Positions 8,680 through 16,183 of a stretch of 64,000 nt of DNA are shown here, piece by piece (position 1 is the first letter of the stretch; each line of letters starts with the position of its first letter). The stretch comes from JACCZR01 sp963830065 (GTDB taxonomy: Bacteria; Actinomycetota; Thermoleophilia; Solirubrobacterales; Thermoleophilaceae). Position numbers and translations under genes: made by a program. Below the pieces are notes generated by a model. The model saw only the letters and a program-made list of their open reading frames with translations, was not told the DNA's origin and made no database searches. The stretch lies in assembly GCA_963830065.1 (NCBI GenBank), contig CAWHLA010000005.1, positions 62,001 through 126,000 of the forward strand, in the 5' to 3' direction.

Positions 8680-9255
8680 ATGGCCTCCCTCCATCCCACC
8701 GAGCACCGCGGCTACCGCGAGCTGTTCGCCTTCTCGCGCTCCCTGTCCACCCACTGGGAACAGCTCGCCCAGCGCCTGCCCGAGGCGCGCGGCCGCCCGT
8801 TCCGCGAAGGCGCCGAGGCGGCTCGGGAGCTGGTCGGCCAGCTCGAGGTCCACGCGGCGGCGTACGGGCTGCACGGCAAGCCGGCGGCTCAGGGGCTGGG
8901 CAGCTCGATCGGGCTGACCCGGGCCGCGGTGCGCAACCGCTTCCTGGAGGTCAACCAGGCGGCCCGGTTCGCCCTGAGCGAGGTGGCCTACCTGATCGGC
9001 CTGCTCGACTACCTGCGCCGGGTGGCCGAGACGCGCGAGGACCTACGCGCGCGCGACTTCTGCGCCGCCTGGCTCGAGCGCTTCAACGAGGTGGAGCGCC
9101 AGGCTCGGGCCTCGGCGGCGGAGCTGGGCGCCGATCCCGACCGGGCCGTCGAGCCCTACGACCGGTCCGTGCTGGGCAAGGCCGGGCACAGCGTGGGCTT
9201 CGCCTTCGGGACGGTCGGGGAGTGGGTCGACCGCCAGGTGGGCGGCCGAAGCTAG
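8680..9255 (+). CDS. Conserved hypothetical protein, helical
   Basis: This 191-residue soluble, largely helical protein belongs to no family I recognise. Its N-terminal half has the pattern RGYRELFAFSRSLSTHWEQLA and its C-terminal third ends in a Gly/Val-rich segment (SVGFAFGTVGEWVDRQ). There is no signal peptide or membrane segment. A TAGACA hexamer overlapping the stop codon of the glycosyltransferase gene ends six bases before the ATG, so it may also be transcribed as a leaderless message. Codon use matches its neighbours, so it is probably a real gene. Confidence 0.65.
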   Translation: MASLHPTEHRGYRELFAFSRSLSTHWEQLAQRLPEARGRPFREGAEAARELVGQLEVHAAAYGLHGKPAAQGLGSSIGLTRAAVRNRFLEVNQAARFALSEVAYLIGLLDYLRRVAETREDLRARDFCAAWLERFNEVERQARASAAELGADPDRAVEPYDRSVLGKAGHSVGFAFGTVGEWVDRQVGGRS

Positions 9256-9272
9256 CGCCGGCGAGCGGCCGC

Positions 9273-10064
9273 CTAGCGGCCCTTCCACTGCGGAGTGCGC
9301 TTCTCGCCGAACGCCCGCACGCCCTCGCGGAAGTCCTCCGAGCGAAAGCACGACTCGCGCAGGTCCACCAGCTCCTGCTCCTGCTCGGGGGTCAGCGGGC
9401 CGGCCCGCAGCGCGCGCAGGATGCGCTTGTTGCCCGCCAGCGACAGCGGCGCGTTGGCGGCGATCTCGCCCGCGATGTCCAGCGTGCGCTCCTCCAGGTC
9501 CTCGCGCTCGACCACGTGGTTGACCAGGCCGATGTCCGCGCCCCGGTCGGCCTCGATGTTGCGGCCGAGGTGGAACAGCTCCGAGGTGTGGGCGGGGCCG
9601 CACAGCTCGAGGAACTTCTTGAGTCCGGTGTGGGAGTAGATCAGCCCGAGCTTGGCCGGCGGCATCCCGAGCTTGACCCCCCGGGCGGCGATCCGGATAT
9701 CGGCCGTGAGCGCCAGCTCGAGCCCGCCGCCGATGGCGTGTCCGTTGACCTGCGCGACCACCGGATACGGGTAGGCCTCCAGCGCCTCCAGCGCGGCGTG
9801 GAAGGGGTGCGCGACCAGCCGCTCGGCGTCCTGCTCGAACTCCTGGCCCTCGAGGTTGCCGAGGTCGTAGCCCGCGGAGAACATCGGATCGGTGCCGGTG
9901 AGCACCAGGCAGCGGGCGTCGAGCTCGCGGACGGTGTCGGCCAGCGTGTCGAGGATCTCGTGGTCGAGGGCGCCCCGGCGCTGGGGGTTGTTGATCTTCA
10001 GCCGGACGACGCCGTCCGCCGGCTCGTCGCGGACGAGCTTCCCGCTGGCGAGCTCCTGGCTCAA
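9273..10064 (-). CDS. Enoyl-CoA hydratase/isomerase family protein
   Basis: The 263-residue crotonase-fold protein has the CoA-binding motif FSAGYDLGN and the oxyanion-hole stretch NGHAIGGGLELALTADIRIA. At the place of the first catalytic glutamate (usually PE-x-x-x-G) it reads MPPAKLG, so that residue is Ala; the second is kept in SELFHLG. It may therefore be an isomerase, decarboxylase or other crotonase rather than a true hydratase. The start is placed at TTG 10064, whose TTGA overlaps the stop of the biotin-carrier gene, suggesting coupled translation. It ends 17 bases from the convergent unknown gene. Confidence 0.82.
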   Translation of the reverse strand: MSQELASGKLVRDEPADGVVRLKINNPQRRGALDHEILDTLADTVRELDARCLVLTGTDPMFSAGYDLGNLEGQEFEQDAERLVAHPFHAALEALEAYPYPVVAQVNGHAIGGGLELALTADIRIAARGVKLGMPPAKLGLIYSHTGLKKFLELCGPAHTSELFHLGRNIEADRGADIGLVNHVVEREDLEERTLDIAGEIAANAPLSLAGNKRILRALRAGPLTPEQEQELVDLRESCFRSEDFREGVRAFGEKRTPQWKGR

Positions 10065-10273
10065 TCCAGCACTACGAGCGTGTCGCCCTCGGAGACCGAC
10101 TGGCCCTCGGAGCACGAGATCTCCGAGACCTTGCCGTCGTCCTCTGCCTCCACGGGCATCTCCATCTTCATCGACTCGAGGATCACGAGGGTGTCGCCCT
10201 CCTCGACCTCCTGGCCGATCTCACACTCCACCTTCCAGACCGTTCCTGTGATGTGGGCTTCGACGTTTGGCAC
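10061..10273 (-). CDS. Stand-alone biotin/lipoyl-attachment carrier protein
   Basis: The 70-residue single-domain protein has the biotinyl motif ESMKMEMP with the modifiable lysine at 36, flanked by the GDTLV strand twice (residues 27-31 and 63-67) in the pseudo-twofold hammerhead. It is a mini-BCCP that would carry carboxyl-biotin for an acyl-CoA carboxylase. No biotin carboxylase lies nearby; a carboxyltransferase gene is at 30704. It leads a two-gene operon with the crotonase gene. A TATCTT hexamer ends eight bases before its GTG, consistent with a leaderless transcript. Confidence 0.88.
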   Translation of the reverse strand: MPNVEAHITGTVWKVECEIGQEVEEGDTLVILESMKMEMPVEAEDDGKVSEISCSEGQSVSEGDTLVVLD

Positions 10274-10297
10274 GGCCCGGCAAGATACTCAGCTGAG

Positions 10298-11647
10298 GTG
10301 GCAGCCAACATCCGCTATGCGCGAAACGGCGACGTCCGGCTGGCCTACAGGGTCGCCAGCGACGGCGAACCCGACATCCTGGTCACCTTCGGCTGGGTCG
10401 GCTCGATGGAGAGCCCGTGGTGGGACGACCCCGCCAACGCCCGCTGGATGGAGCGGCTGTTCTCCCTGGGCCGGGTGATCCTGTGGGACAAGCGGGGAAC
10501 GGGGTTGTCGGACCGCGTGGCGCCGGACGACCTGCCGACGCTCGAGGAGCGCATGGACGACCTGCGGGCCGTGATGGACGCCGCGGGCAGCGAGCGGGCC
10601 GTGCTGCTCGGAATGTCGGAGGGCACGGTGCTCAGCTCCCTGTTCGCCGCGACCTACCCCGAGCGGACCGAGGCGCTCGCCCTCTACGGCGGCGCGCCGC
10701 GCTGGGTGGAGGGCGAGGACTACCCCTATGCGCCGAGCGCCGAAGAGGCCCAGCGCTTCGCCCGCGAGATCTGCGACGCCTGGGGCGACAACGCCTGGCT
10801 GCTCAAGCTCTGGGCTCCCTCGATCGCCGATGAACCGGGGGCCCACGCGCGTTGGAACGAGATGCTGGTGCACGGGGCGAGTCCCGCCGCCGCCGAGGCC
10901 TGGCTGCGCATGACCTACGCCACCGACATCCGTGCCGCCCTGCCGGCCATCGACGTGCCGACGGTGGTGTTGCATCGCGTCGACGACGGGATCCTGCCGG
11001 TGGCCAACGGGCGCGAGCTCGGGCGCGGGATCCGCGGCGCCCGCTTCGTCGAGCTGCCCGGCGCCGATCACCTCTGGTGGGCGGGCCCTACGGGGGGACA
11101 GGACATCCTGGACGAGGTCGAGTCGTTGCTCGGGCGCGCCCCCGCGGCCCGCGAGCCCGAGCGGGTGCTGGCCACGGTCATGTTCACCGACATCGTCGAC
11201 TCCACGCGCAAGGCCGCCGAGTTGGGCGACAGCCGCTGGCGAGACCTGGTGGCCACCCATGACCGTGTGGTGCGGGGCCAGCTCGAGCGCCATCGCGGCA
11301 AGGAGGTCAAGACGCTCGGGGACGGATTCCTCGCGACCTTCGACGGACCCGGCCGTGCGATCCGCTGCGCCCGGGCGGCCCAGGCCGAAGTGGCTCGGCT
11401 CGGCCTGGAGATGCGCGCCGGCCTGCACACCGGCGAGCTCGAGGTCATCGACTCCGACATCGGCGGCATCGCGGTCAACATCGGGTCGCGGGTGGGCGCG
11501 CTGGCCGGGCCGGGCGAAGTGCTCGTCTCGAGCACGGTCAAGGACCTGGTCGCCGGCTCTGGCATCGACTTCGAGGACCACGGCAGCCACGAGCTCAAGG
11601 GTGTGCCGGGCGAATGGCGGTTGTTCGCCGTAGGGTCGGGCGCTTGA
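10298..11647 (+). CDS. Alpha/beta hydrolase fused to class III adenylyl/guanylyl cyclase
   Basis: Residues 1 to about 270 form an alpha/beta hydrolase with nucleophile elbow GMSEG (Ser107), an acid in HRVDDGI and a histidine in GADHLWW. From about 290 a class III nucleotide cyclase follows: VMFTDIVDST with metal aspartates, VKTLGDGFLATF with the second metal/base contact, and GIAVNIGSRVG. The order matches mycobacterial LipJ (Rv1900c). It should hydrolyse an unknown ester and make cAMP or cGMP in the cytoplasm. I chose GTG 10298, divergent from the biotin-carrier gene. Its stop overlaps the glpK start (TTGA), so the two are probably translated together. Confidence 0.88.
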   Translation: MAANIRYARNGDVRLAYRVASDGEPDILVTFGWVGSMESPWWDDPANARWMERLFSLGRVILWDKRGTGLSDRVAPDDLPTLEERMDDLRAVMDAAGSERAVLLGMSEGTVLSSLFAATYPERTEALALYGGAPRWVEGEDYPYAPSAEEAQRFAREICDAWGDNAWLLKLWAPSIADEPGAHARWNEMLVHGASPAAAEAWLRMTYATDIRAALPAIDVPTVVLHRVDDGILPVANGRELGRGIRGARFVELPGADHLWWAGPTGGQDILDEVESLLGRAPAAREPERVLATVMFTDIVDSTRKAAELGDSRWRDLVATHDRVVRGQLERHRGKEVKTLGDGFLATFDGPGRAIRCARAAQAEVARLGLEMRAGLHTGELEVIDSDIGGIAVNIGSRVGALAGPGEVLVSSTVKDLVAGSGIDFEDHGSHELKGVPGEWRLFAVGSGA

Positions 11648-13068
11648 TTCTCGCCATCGACCAGGGCACGACCGGCACCACGTGCATCGCCTTCGACGAC
11701 GAGGGCCGGCCGGCCGGCCGCGCCTACCGGGAGTTCGAGCAGCACTTCCCCAAGCCCGGCTGGGTCGAGCACGACGCGAACGAGATCTGGGAGAGCGTCC
11801 GCGAGGTGGCCAAGGAGGCGCTGGACGGCGAGCAGCCGCAGGCGATCGGCATCACCAACCAGCGCGAGACCGTCGTGGCCTGGGACGGCTCGACCGGAGA
11901 GCCCGTGCACCGCGCGCTGGTGTGGCAGGACCGCCGCACCTCCGACCGCTGCGACGAGCTCAAGGAGGAGGGCCGCGAGCCCCTGTTCCGCGAGCGCACC
12001 GGGCTCGTACTGGACCCCTACTTCTCCGGCACCAAGATCGAGTGGCTGGTCAACGAGGGCCACGGCGACGCGCGCTTCGGCACGATCGACTCCTGGCTCG
12101 CGCACAAGCTCTGCGGCGTGCACGTGACCGACTTCACCAACGCCTCGCGCACGCTGCTGTTCGACATCCGCGAGCGCAAGTGGGACCCCGAGCTGTGCGA
12201 GATCCTCCACGTGGACCCCGACTCGCTGCCGGAGCCCCGCCCGAGCGCCGAGGTGGTGGGGGAGACGTCGGAGTTCGGCGGCAGCGTGCCGCTGGCGGGC
12301 ATGGCCGGCGACCAGCAGGCCGCCCTGTACGGCCAGGCCTGCCACGAGGCCGGGCTCGGCAAGAACACCTACGGGACCGGCTCGTTCGTGCTCCAGCACG
12401 CCGGGGGCGAGGCCCCCAAGCCCCACGGCGGCCTGCTCACCACGATCGCCGCCGGGGCCGAGCCGGCCTACGCGGTGGAGGCGTCGATCTTCGTCACCGG
12501 CGCCGCCGTCCAGTGGCTGCGAGACGCGCTGGGCGTGATCGAGGACGCCGCCGACACTGAGGAGCTGGCCGCGTCGCTGGAGTCCAACGACGGCGTGTAC
12601 CTGGTGCCCGCCTTCGTGGGGCTGGGCTCTCCCTACTGGGACTCGTATGCGCGGGGGACGATCACCGGCCTCACCCGTGGCACGGGCCGGGCCCACCTGG
12701 CCCGCGCGGCGCTCGAGTCGATCGCCTACCAGACCCTCGACGCCGTGAGGGCGATGGAGAAGGCCAGCGGCGAGCCGCTGGAGGAGCTGCGGGCCGACGG
12801 CGGCGCCACCGACAACCGCTGGCTGATGCAGTTCCAGGCCGACCTGCTCGGGGTGCCGGTGGTGGTGCCGGAGGTGTCCGAGACCACGGCGATGGGGGCC
12901 GCCTTCCTGGCCGGCGTGGCCACCGGCGTGTGGAGCGAGGCCGACGTGCGGGCGATGTGGCGCGAGGGAGCGCGGTACGAGCCGAGCATGGCCGACAGCA
13001 CGCGGGAGACCCTGGTGGACGGTTGGCACGAGGCCCTCGCGCGCGCGGCGGGTAACCAAAGCTCGTAA
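11644..13068 (+). CDS. glpK: Glycerol kinase
   Basis: GlpK phosphorylates glycerol to sn-glycerol-3-phosphate. The 474-residue FGGY kinase starts directly with the ATP-site strand LILAIDQGTTGTT and shows ITNQRETVVAWD, VWQDRRT, GTGSFVLQ, GLGSPYWD and DGGATDNRWLMQ. The TTG at 11644 overlaps the TGA of the hydrolase-cyclase gene, and no better start exists closer to the conserved N-terminus. The 21-base gap to the acyltransferase gene suggests one transcript of hydrolase-cyclase, glpK and plsC. In such a unit released glycerol would be phosphorylated and then re-acylated. Confidence 0.94.
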   Translation: MILAIDQGTTGTTCIAFDDEGRPAGRAYREFEQHFPKPGWVEHDANEIWESVREVAKEALDGEQPQAIGITNQRETVVAWDGSTGEPVHRALVWQDRRTSDRCDELKEEGREPLFRERTGLVLDPYFSGTKIEWLVNEGHGDARFGTIDSWLAHKLCGVHVTDFTNASRTLLFDIRERKWDPELCEILHVDPDSLPEPRPSAEVVGETSEFGGSVPLAGMAGDQQAALYGQACHEAGLGKNTYGTGSFVLQHAGGEAPKPHGGLLTTIAAGAEPAYAVEASIFVTGAAVQWLRDALGVIEDAADTEELAASLESNDGVYLVPAFVGLGSPYWDSYARGTITGLTRGTGRAHLARAALESIAYQTLDAVRAMEKASGEPLEELRADGGATDNRWLMQFQADLLGVPVVVPEVSETTAMGAAFLAGVATGVWSEADVRAMWREGARYEPSMADSTRETLVDGWHEALARAAGNQSS

Positions 13069-13088
13069 AACGGGTACCGGTCTCCTGA

Positions 13089-13859
13089 GTGAAGGAGCAG
13101 GTCTACAAGGACCCCCGGCCGGCCGAGCACTTCGACCGCTTCCACGAGCGCACGCGAACCCGACGGCCGGACTGGGTGTACGAAGCCGTGCGCTTCGTGC
13201 TCACGCCCTACCTGCTGCTGTTCTTCCGGGCCCGCTCGATCAACACCGACAAGGTGCCCGCGGACGGGCCGGCGATCATCGCGCCGAACCACTTCTCCTT
13301 CCTCGACCACTTCTTCGTGGCCGTGTTCCTGCGCCGCAAGGTGCACTTCATGGCCAAGTCACAGCTGTTCCAGAGGCCGATGCAGTTCGTCTATCGCCAC
13401 GGCGGCGTGTTCCCCGTGCGGCGCGGCCAGAAGGACGAAGAGGCTTTCAAGACGGCACACGCCGTGCTGGCGCGGGGCGACATCGTGGTCATGTACTGCG
13501 AGGGTGGCCGCTCCCGGTCGGGCGAGCTGGGCGAGGCCAAGCCCGGCATCGGCCGCCTGGCCCTGGAGTCCGGCGCGCCGGTGGTTCCGACCGCCATCGC
13601 CGGCTCCGAGCGCGCGCGCAACTGGAAGCGAGGACAGTTCCCGAAGGTGACCGTTCAGTTCGGCGACCCGGTCCGCTTCGAGCAGGTCGACGAGCCGACC
13701 AAGGAGCAGTCGATGGCCGCGGCCAGCGCCGTGTTCGACCGGGTCAAGGGCCTGTACGGCCCGCTTCGCAGCGACGGCCGGCGCAACGCCATTCGCGCCG
13801 CCCGGGCCGCCCGCCGGGCCACCCGCTCGAGGCGCCGGCGCCCGGTCGCGCCCGGCTGA
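13089..13859 (+). CDS. 1-acylglycerol-3-phosphate acyltransferase-like (PlsC family)
   Basis: The 256-residue protein has the glycerolipid acyltransferase boxes: NHFSFLD with His68 and Asp73, and CEGGRSRSG near 137-145, plus VPTAIAGSE. It would acylate lysophosphatidate or a related lysolipid at the membrane. A hydrophobic segment (VLTPYLLLFF) precedes box I. The C-terminal 40 residues are very rich in Arg and Ala (RAARRATRSRRRRP), which could hold the protein to acidic lipids. GTG 13089 is the only reasonable start. It closes the apparent hydrolase-cyclase/glpK/plsC operon and is followed by a strong GC hairpin. Confidence 0.85.
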   Translation: MKEQVYKDPRPAEHFDRFHERTRTRRPDWVYEAVRFVLTPYLLLFFRARSINTDKVPADGPAIIAPNHFSFLDHFFVAVFLRRKVHFMAKSQLFQRPMQFVYRHGGVFPVRRGQKDEEAFKTAHAVLARGDIVVMYCEGGRSRSGELGEAKPGIGRLALESGAPVVPTAIAGSERARNWKRGQFPKVTVQFGDPVRFEQVDEPTKEQSMAAASAVFDRVKGLYGPLRSDGRRNAIRAARAARRATRSRRRRPVAPG

Positions 13860-13878
13860 GTAGGCCGCCTCAGGCCAA

Positions 13879-13925
13879 CGGGTGCGCGGCCCGGGACGAT
13901 CGCCCGGCCGGGTCCCGCGCACCCG
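13879..13925 (+). terminator. GC-rich hairpin after plsC, possible terminator
   Basis: A perfect 10-bp inverted repeat (CGGGTGCGCG at 13879-13888 and CGCGCACCCG at 13916-13925) encloses a second short stem GGGAC/GTCCC. It begins 19 bases after the plsC stop. No U-tract follows, as is common for actinobacterial terminators. Confidence 0.5.
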
Positions 13926-13946
13926 CTGCCTGCCACCCTCCGGACG

Positions 13947-15362
13947 GTGAGGCGCTGGGCCCCGCTGTTCGCTGTCGCCGTCGTGCTCGCGGCCGTGGCC
14001 GCCTTCTTCGTGTTGCGCGAGGTCGCGCCCCCCTCCTTCGAGAGCTTCGACCCTCAGGCCGAGGACCCGTTCGCGTACTCGAAGGATCGCCGGTCGGAGT
14101 TCGAGCGCCGGGCCGCCGGCGGCTTCTCGCACGTGGTCTACGACAAGAGCCCCGACGGCGCCGAGAACACAGCCGAGCGGGTGGCCGCCTACCGGCCCCT
14201 GATCGAGGCAGAGGCCCGCCGCAGCGACCTCGACCCGGACATGCTCGAGGCCCTCGTCTTCCTGGAGAGCGCCGGGCGCCCCGATGCGGTGGCGGGCAAG
14301 GACCTCGAGTCCGCCGCCGGGCTGACCCAGATCATCGCGGGCACCGGCGCGGGGCTGCTGGACATGCGGGTCGACGTGGCGCAGAGCACCCGGCTGACCC
14401 GGGCCATCCGGCGGGCCGCGCGTCGCGGCGACGCGAAGCGGGTGCGGCGCCTCGAGGCACACCGCCGGCGGGTGGACGAGCGCTTCGACCCGCGCAAGGC
14501 GCTGGCCGGCACCGGACGCTACCTGCGCTTCGCCCGCGACCGGCTCGGGCGCGAGGACCTGGCCTTCGTCGGCTACCACATGGGGGTGGGGAACCTCCAG
14601 CGCGCGCTGGACCTGCACGGCGCGGGCCGCATCCCCTACGCGCAGCTGTACTTCGACTCGACCCCAGCTAGCCACCGCCGGACCTTCGTCTTCTTCTCCA
14701 CGCTCAGCGATGGCTCGGCCAACTACCTGTGGCGGGTGCTCGCGGCCAGGGAGATCATGCGGCTGCATCGCGACGATCCCGTCGAGCTGGGGCGCCGGGC
14801 CGAGCTGTACACGGCCAAGGCGTCCGCGGAGGAGGTGCTCCATCCCCGGGACGAGACCGAGCGGTTCGAGGATCCCGGCGGCCTAGAGGAGGCGCTCGAC
14901 AGCGGCGACCTGCGGCCGTTCACCGAGGAGGCGGCCGAGGTTGGCCTGCGCCGCGACCCGCGCATGGGCGAGCTGGCGCCGCGGCTGAAGGCCGAGCCGC
15001 GGCTCTACCGCGCGTTGCGCCCCGAGGCCTACGCCCTCGCGGTGTACATGGCGAGGCTGACGCGCGAGGCGTCGCGGGTGCGGGCGCCGCTGACGGTCAC
15101 CAGCACGGTGCGCGACGCCGGGTACCAGAACCTCCTGGTGGGCAGCAATCCCGAGGCGACGCCGAACTACTCGCTGCACACCACCGGGTGGGCCTTCGAC
15201 GTGTCGCGCAAGTACCGCAACAAGCGCCAGGCGATGGGCTTCCAGTACGCCCTGGACCGGCTGCAGGCCCTGAACCTGATCGCGTGGGCGCGCGAGCCGG
15301 CGGCCATTCACGTAGCGGCGGCCGGGGAGTCGGACCGGCTGCGCGACGCCCTCTCGCGCTGA
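13947..15362 (+). CDS. Lytic transglycosylase (SLT) with M15-like peptidase domain
   Basis: The 471-residue protein starts with an N-terminal membrane anchor or signal (APLFAVAVVLAAVAAFFVL). An SLT-type lysozyme fold follows, with the catalytic glutamate in LVFLESAGRP (Glu107) and AAGLTQI plus VGYHMGVGN motifs. The C-terminal part carries TPNYSLHTTGWAFDVSRKY near residue 405-423 and AIHVA near 454, the pattern of metal ligands in DD-carboxypeptidase/VanY-like (M15) folds. Together it would cut both glycan strands and peptide stems of peptidoglycan outside the membrane. The second domain assignment rests on only a few motifs. The start is GTG 13947. Confidence 0.78.
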   Translation: MRRWAPLFAVAVVLAAVAAFFVLREVAPPSFESFDPQAEDPFAYSKDRRSEFERRAAGGFSHVVYDKSPDGAENTAERVAAYRPLIEAEARRSDLDPDMLEALVFLESAGRPDAVAGKDLESAAGLTQIIAGTGAGLLDMRVDVAQSTRLTRAIRRAARRGDAKRVRRLEAHRRRVDERFDPRKALAGTGRYLRFARDRLGREDLAFVGYHMGVGNLQRALDLHGAGRIPYAQLYFDSTPASHRRTFVFFSTLSDGSANYLWRVLAAREIMRLHRDDPVELGRRAELYTAKASAEEVLHPRDETERFEDPGGLEEALDSGDLRPFTEEAAEVGLRRDPRMGELAPRLKAEPRLYRALRPEAYALAVYMARLTREASRVRAPLTVTSTVRDAGYQNLLVGSNPEATPNYSLHTTGWAFDVSRKYRNKRQAMGFQYALDRLQALNLIAWAREPAAIHVAAAGESDRLRDALSR

Positions 15363-15370
15363 GGGCGCCT

Positions 15371-15397
15371 CTCATCCGGCTCTCATCCCGGCCTCAT
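15371..15397 (+). promoter_or_regulatory. Three CTCAT direct repeats with 11-bp spacing
   Basis: CTCAT occurs at 15371, 15382 and 15393, exactly 11 bases apart, with shared flanks (CTCATCCGG, CTCATCCCGG, CTCATAG). One-turn spaced direct repeats are typical of OmpR/PhoB-family response-regulator sites. The last copy abuts a TAGACC -10-like hexamer at 15397-15402, seven bases before the lipoprotein ATG. Confidence 0.55.
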
Positions 15398-15409
15398 AGA
15401 CCTTCCGCC

Positions 15410-16177
15410 ATGAGGAGATCAATCACACCCACACTCTGTGTCCTCGCCGCCGGGCTCGCACTGGGAGCGTGCGGCGACGACGGCAAGGGGGGGAGCACCT
15501 CCAAGACGGCTGGCTCGTCGCTGCCGCAGGGCAGCGAGAAGGCCAACCTGAACCCCGCGGACTTCACGACCGACATCGACAACCCGTACTGGCCGATGAA
15601 GCCGGGCAGCCGGTGGGTCTACCGCGAGGCGGACACCGACGGGACCACAGAGAAGGTGGTTGTCGAGGTCACCGACAAGACGAAGAAGATCGCCAACGGC
15701 GTCGAGGCCCGTGTGGTCCGGGACACCGTGACCGCCGGCGGCAAGCCGGTCGAGGTCACCGACGACTGGTACGCCCAGGACCAGGCCGGCAACGTCTGGT
15801 ACCTCGGGGAGGACACCAAGGAGTACGAGAACGGAAAGGTGTCGTCGACCGCGGGCTCGTTCGAGGCAGGCGTGAAGGGCGCCGAAGCGGGAGTCGCGAT
15901 GCCGGCTGACCCCAAGCCGGGGATGTCCTACCGCCAGGAGTACTTCAAGGGCGAGGCCGAGGACAAGGGTGCCGTGGTCACCGTCGGCGAGGAGCGGGTC
16001 GAGGTGCCGTCCGGCTTCTACGACAAGGACGTGCTCATGACCCGTGACCTGGTGCCCACCGAGCCGAAGGTCGAGGAGCTGAAGTTCTACGCGCCCGGCG
16101 TGGGACCGATCCTGACGGTGCACACCGACGGCGCCGGGGGCCGCGGGGAGCTCGTCAGCTACCGGGCGGGCAAGTAG
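15410..16177 (+). CDS. Putative lipoprotein, unknown function
   Basis: The 255-residue precursor begins with a positively charged, hydrophobic leader ending in a lipobox LGAC with the lipid-accepting Cys21, followed by a Gly/Ser/Lys linker. The mature part is beta-rich and hydrophilic; it contains NPYWPMKPGSRWVYRE, then VVVEVTDKTKKI and a GYRxEY-like region near the middle. I recognise no enzymatic motif. Similar secreted proteins are found next to cell-envelope genes in actinobacteria, but this is weak context. The start ATG sits 7 bases after a -10-like TAGACC, which with the 11-bp repeats upstream suggests a leaderless, response-regulator-controlled transcript. Confidence 0.75.
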   Translation: MRRSITPTLCVLAAGLALGACGDDGKGGSTSKTAGSSLPQGSEKANLNPADFTTDIDNPYWPMKPGSRWVYREADTDGTTEKVVVEVTDKTKKIANGVEARVVRDTVTAGGKPVEVTDDWYAQDQAGNVWYLGEDTKEYENGKVSSTAGSFEAGVKGAEAGVAMPADPKPGMSYRQEYFKGEAEDKGAVVTVGEERVEVPSGFYDKDVLMTRDLVPTEPKVEELKFYAPGVGPILTVHTDGAGGRGELVSYRAGK

Positions 16178-16183
16178 CCCCGG

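Noticed and set aside
7305..8874. Gln/Arg/His-rich minus-strand frame opposite the GT39 gene
   Set aside because: Its composition is that of an antisense shadow; the GT39 membrane protein is well supported.
11068..13059. Long minus-strand frame opposite glpK
   Set aside because: No motif, shadow composition; GlpK is clear on the plus strand.
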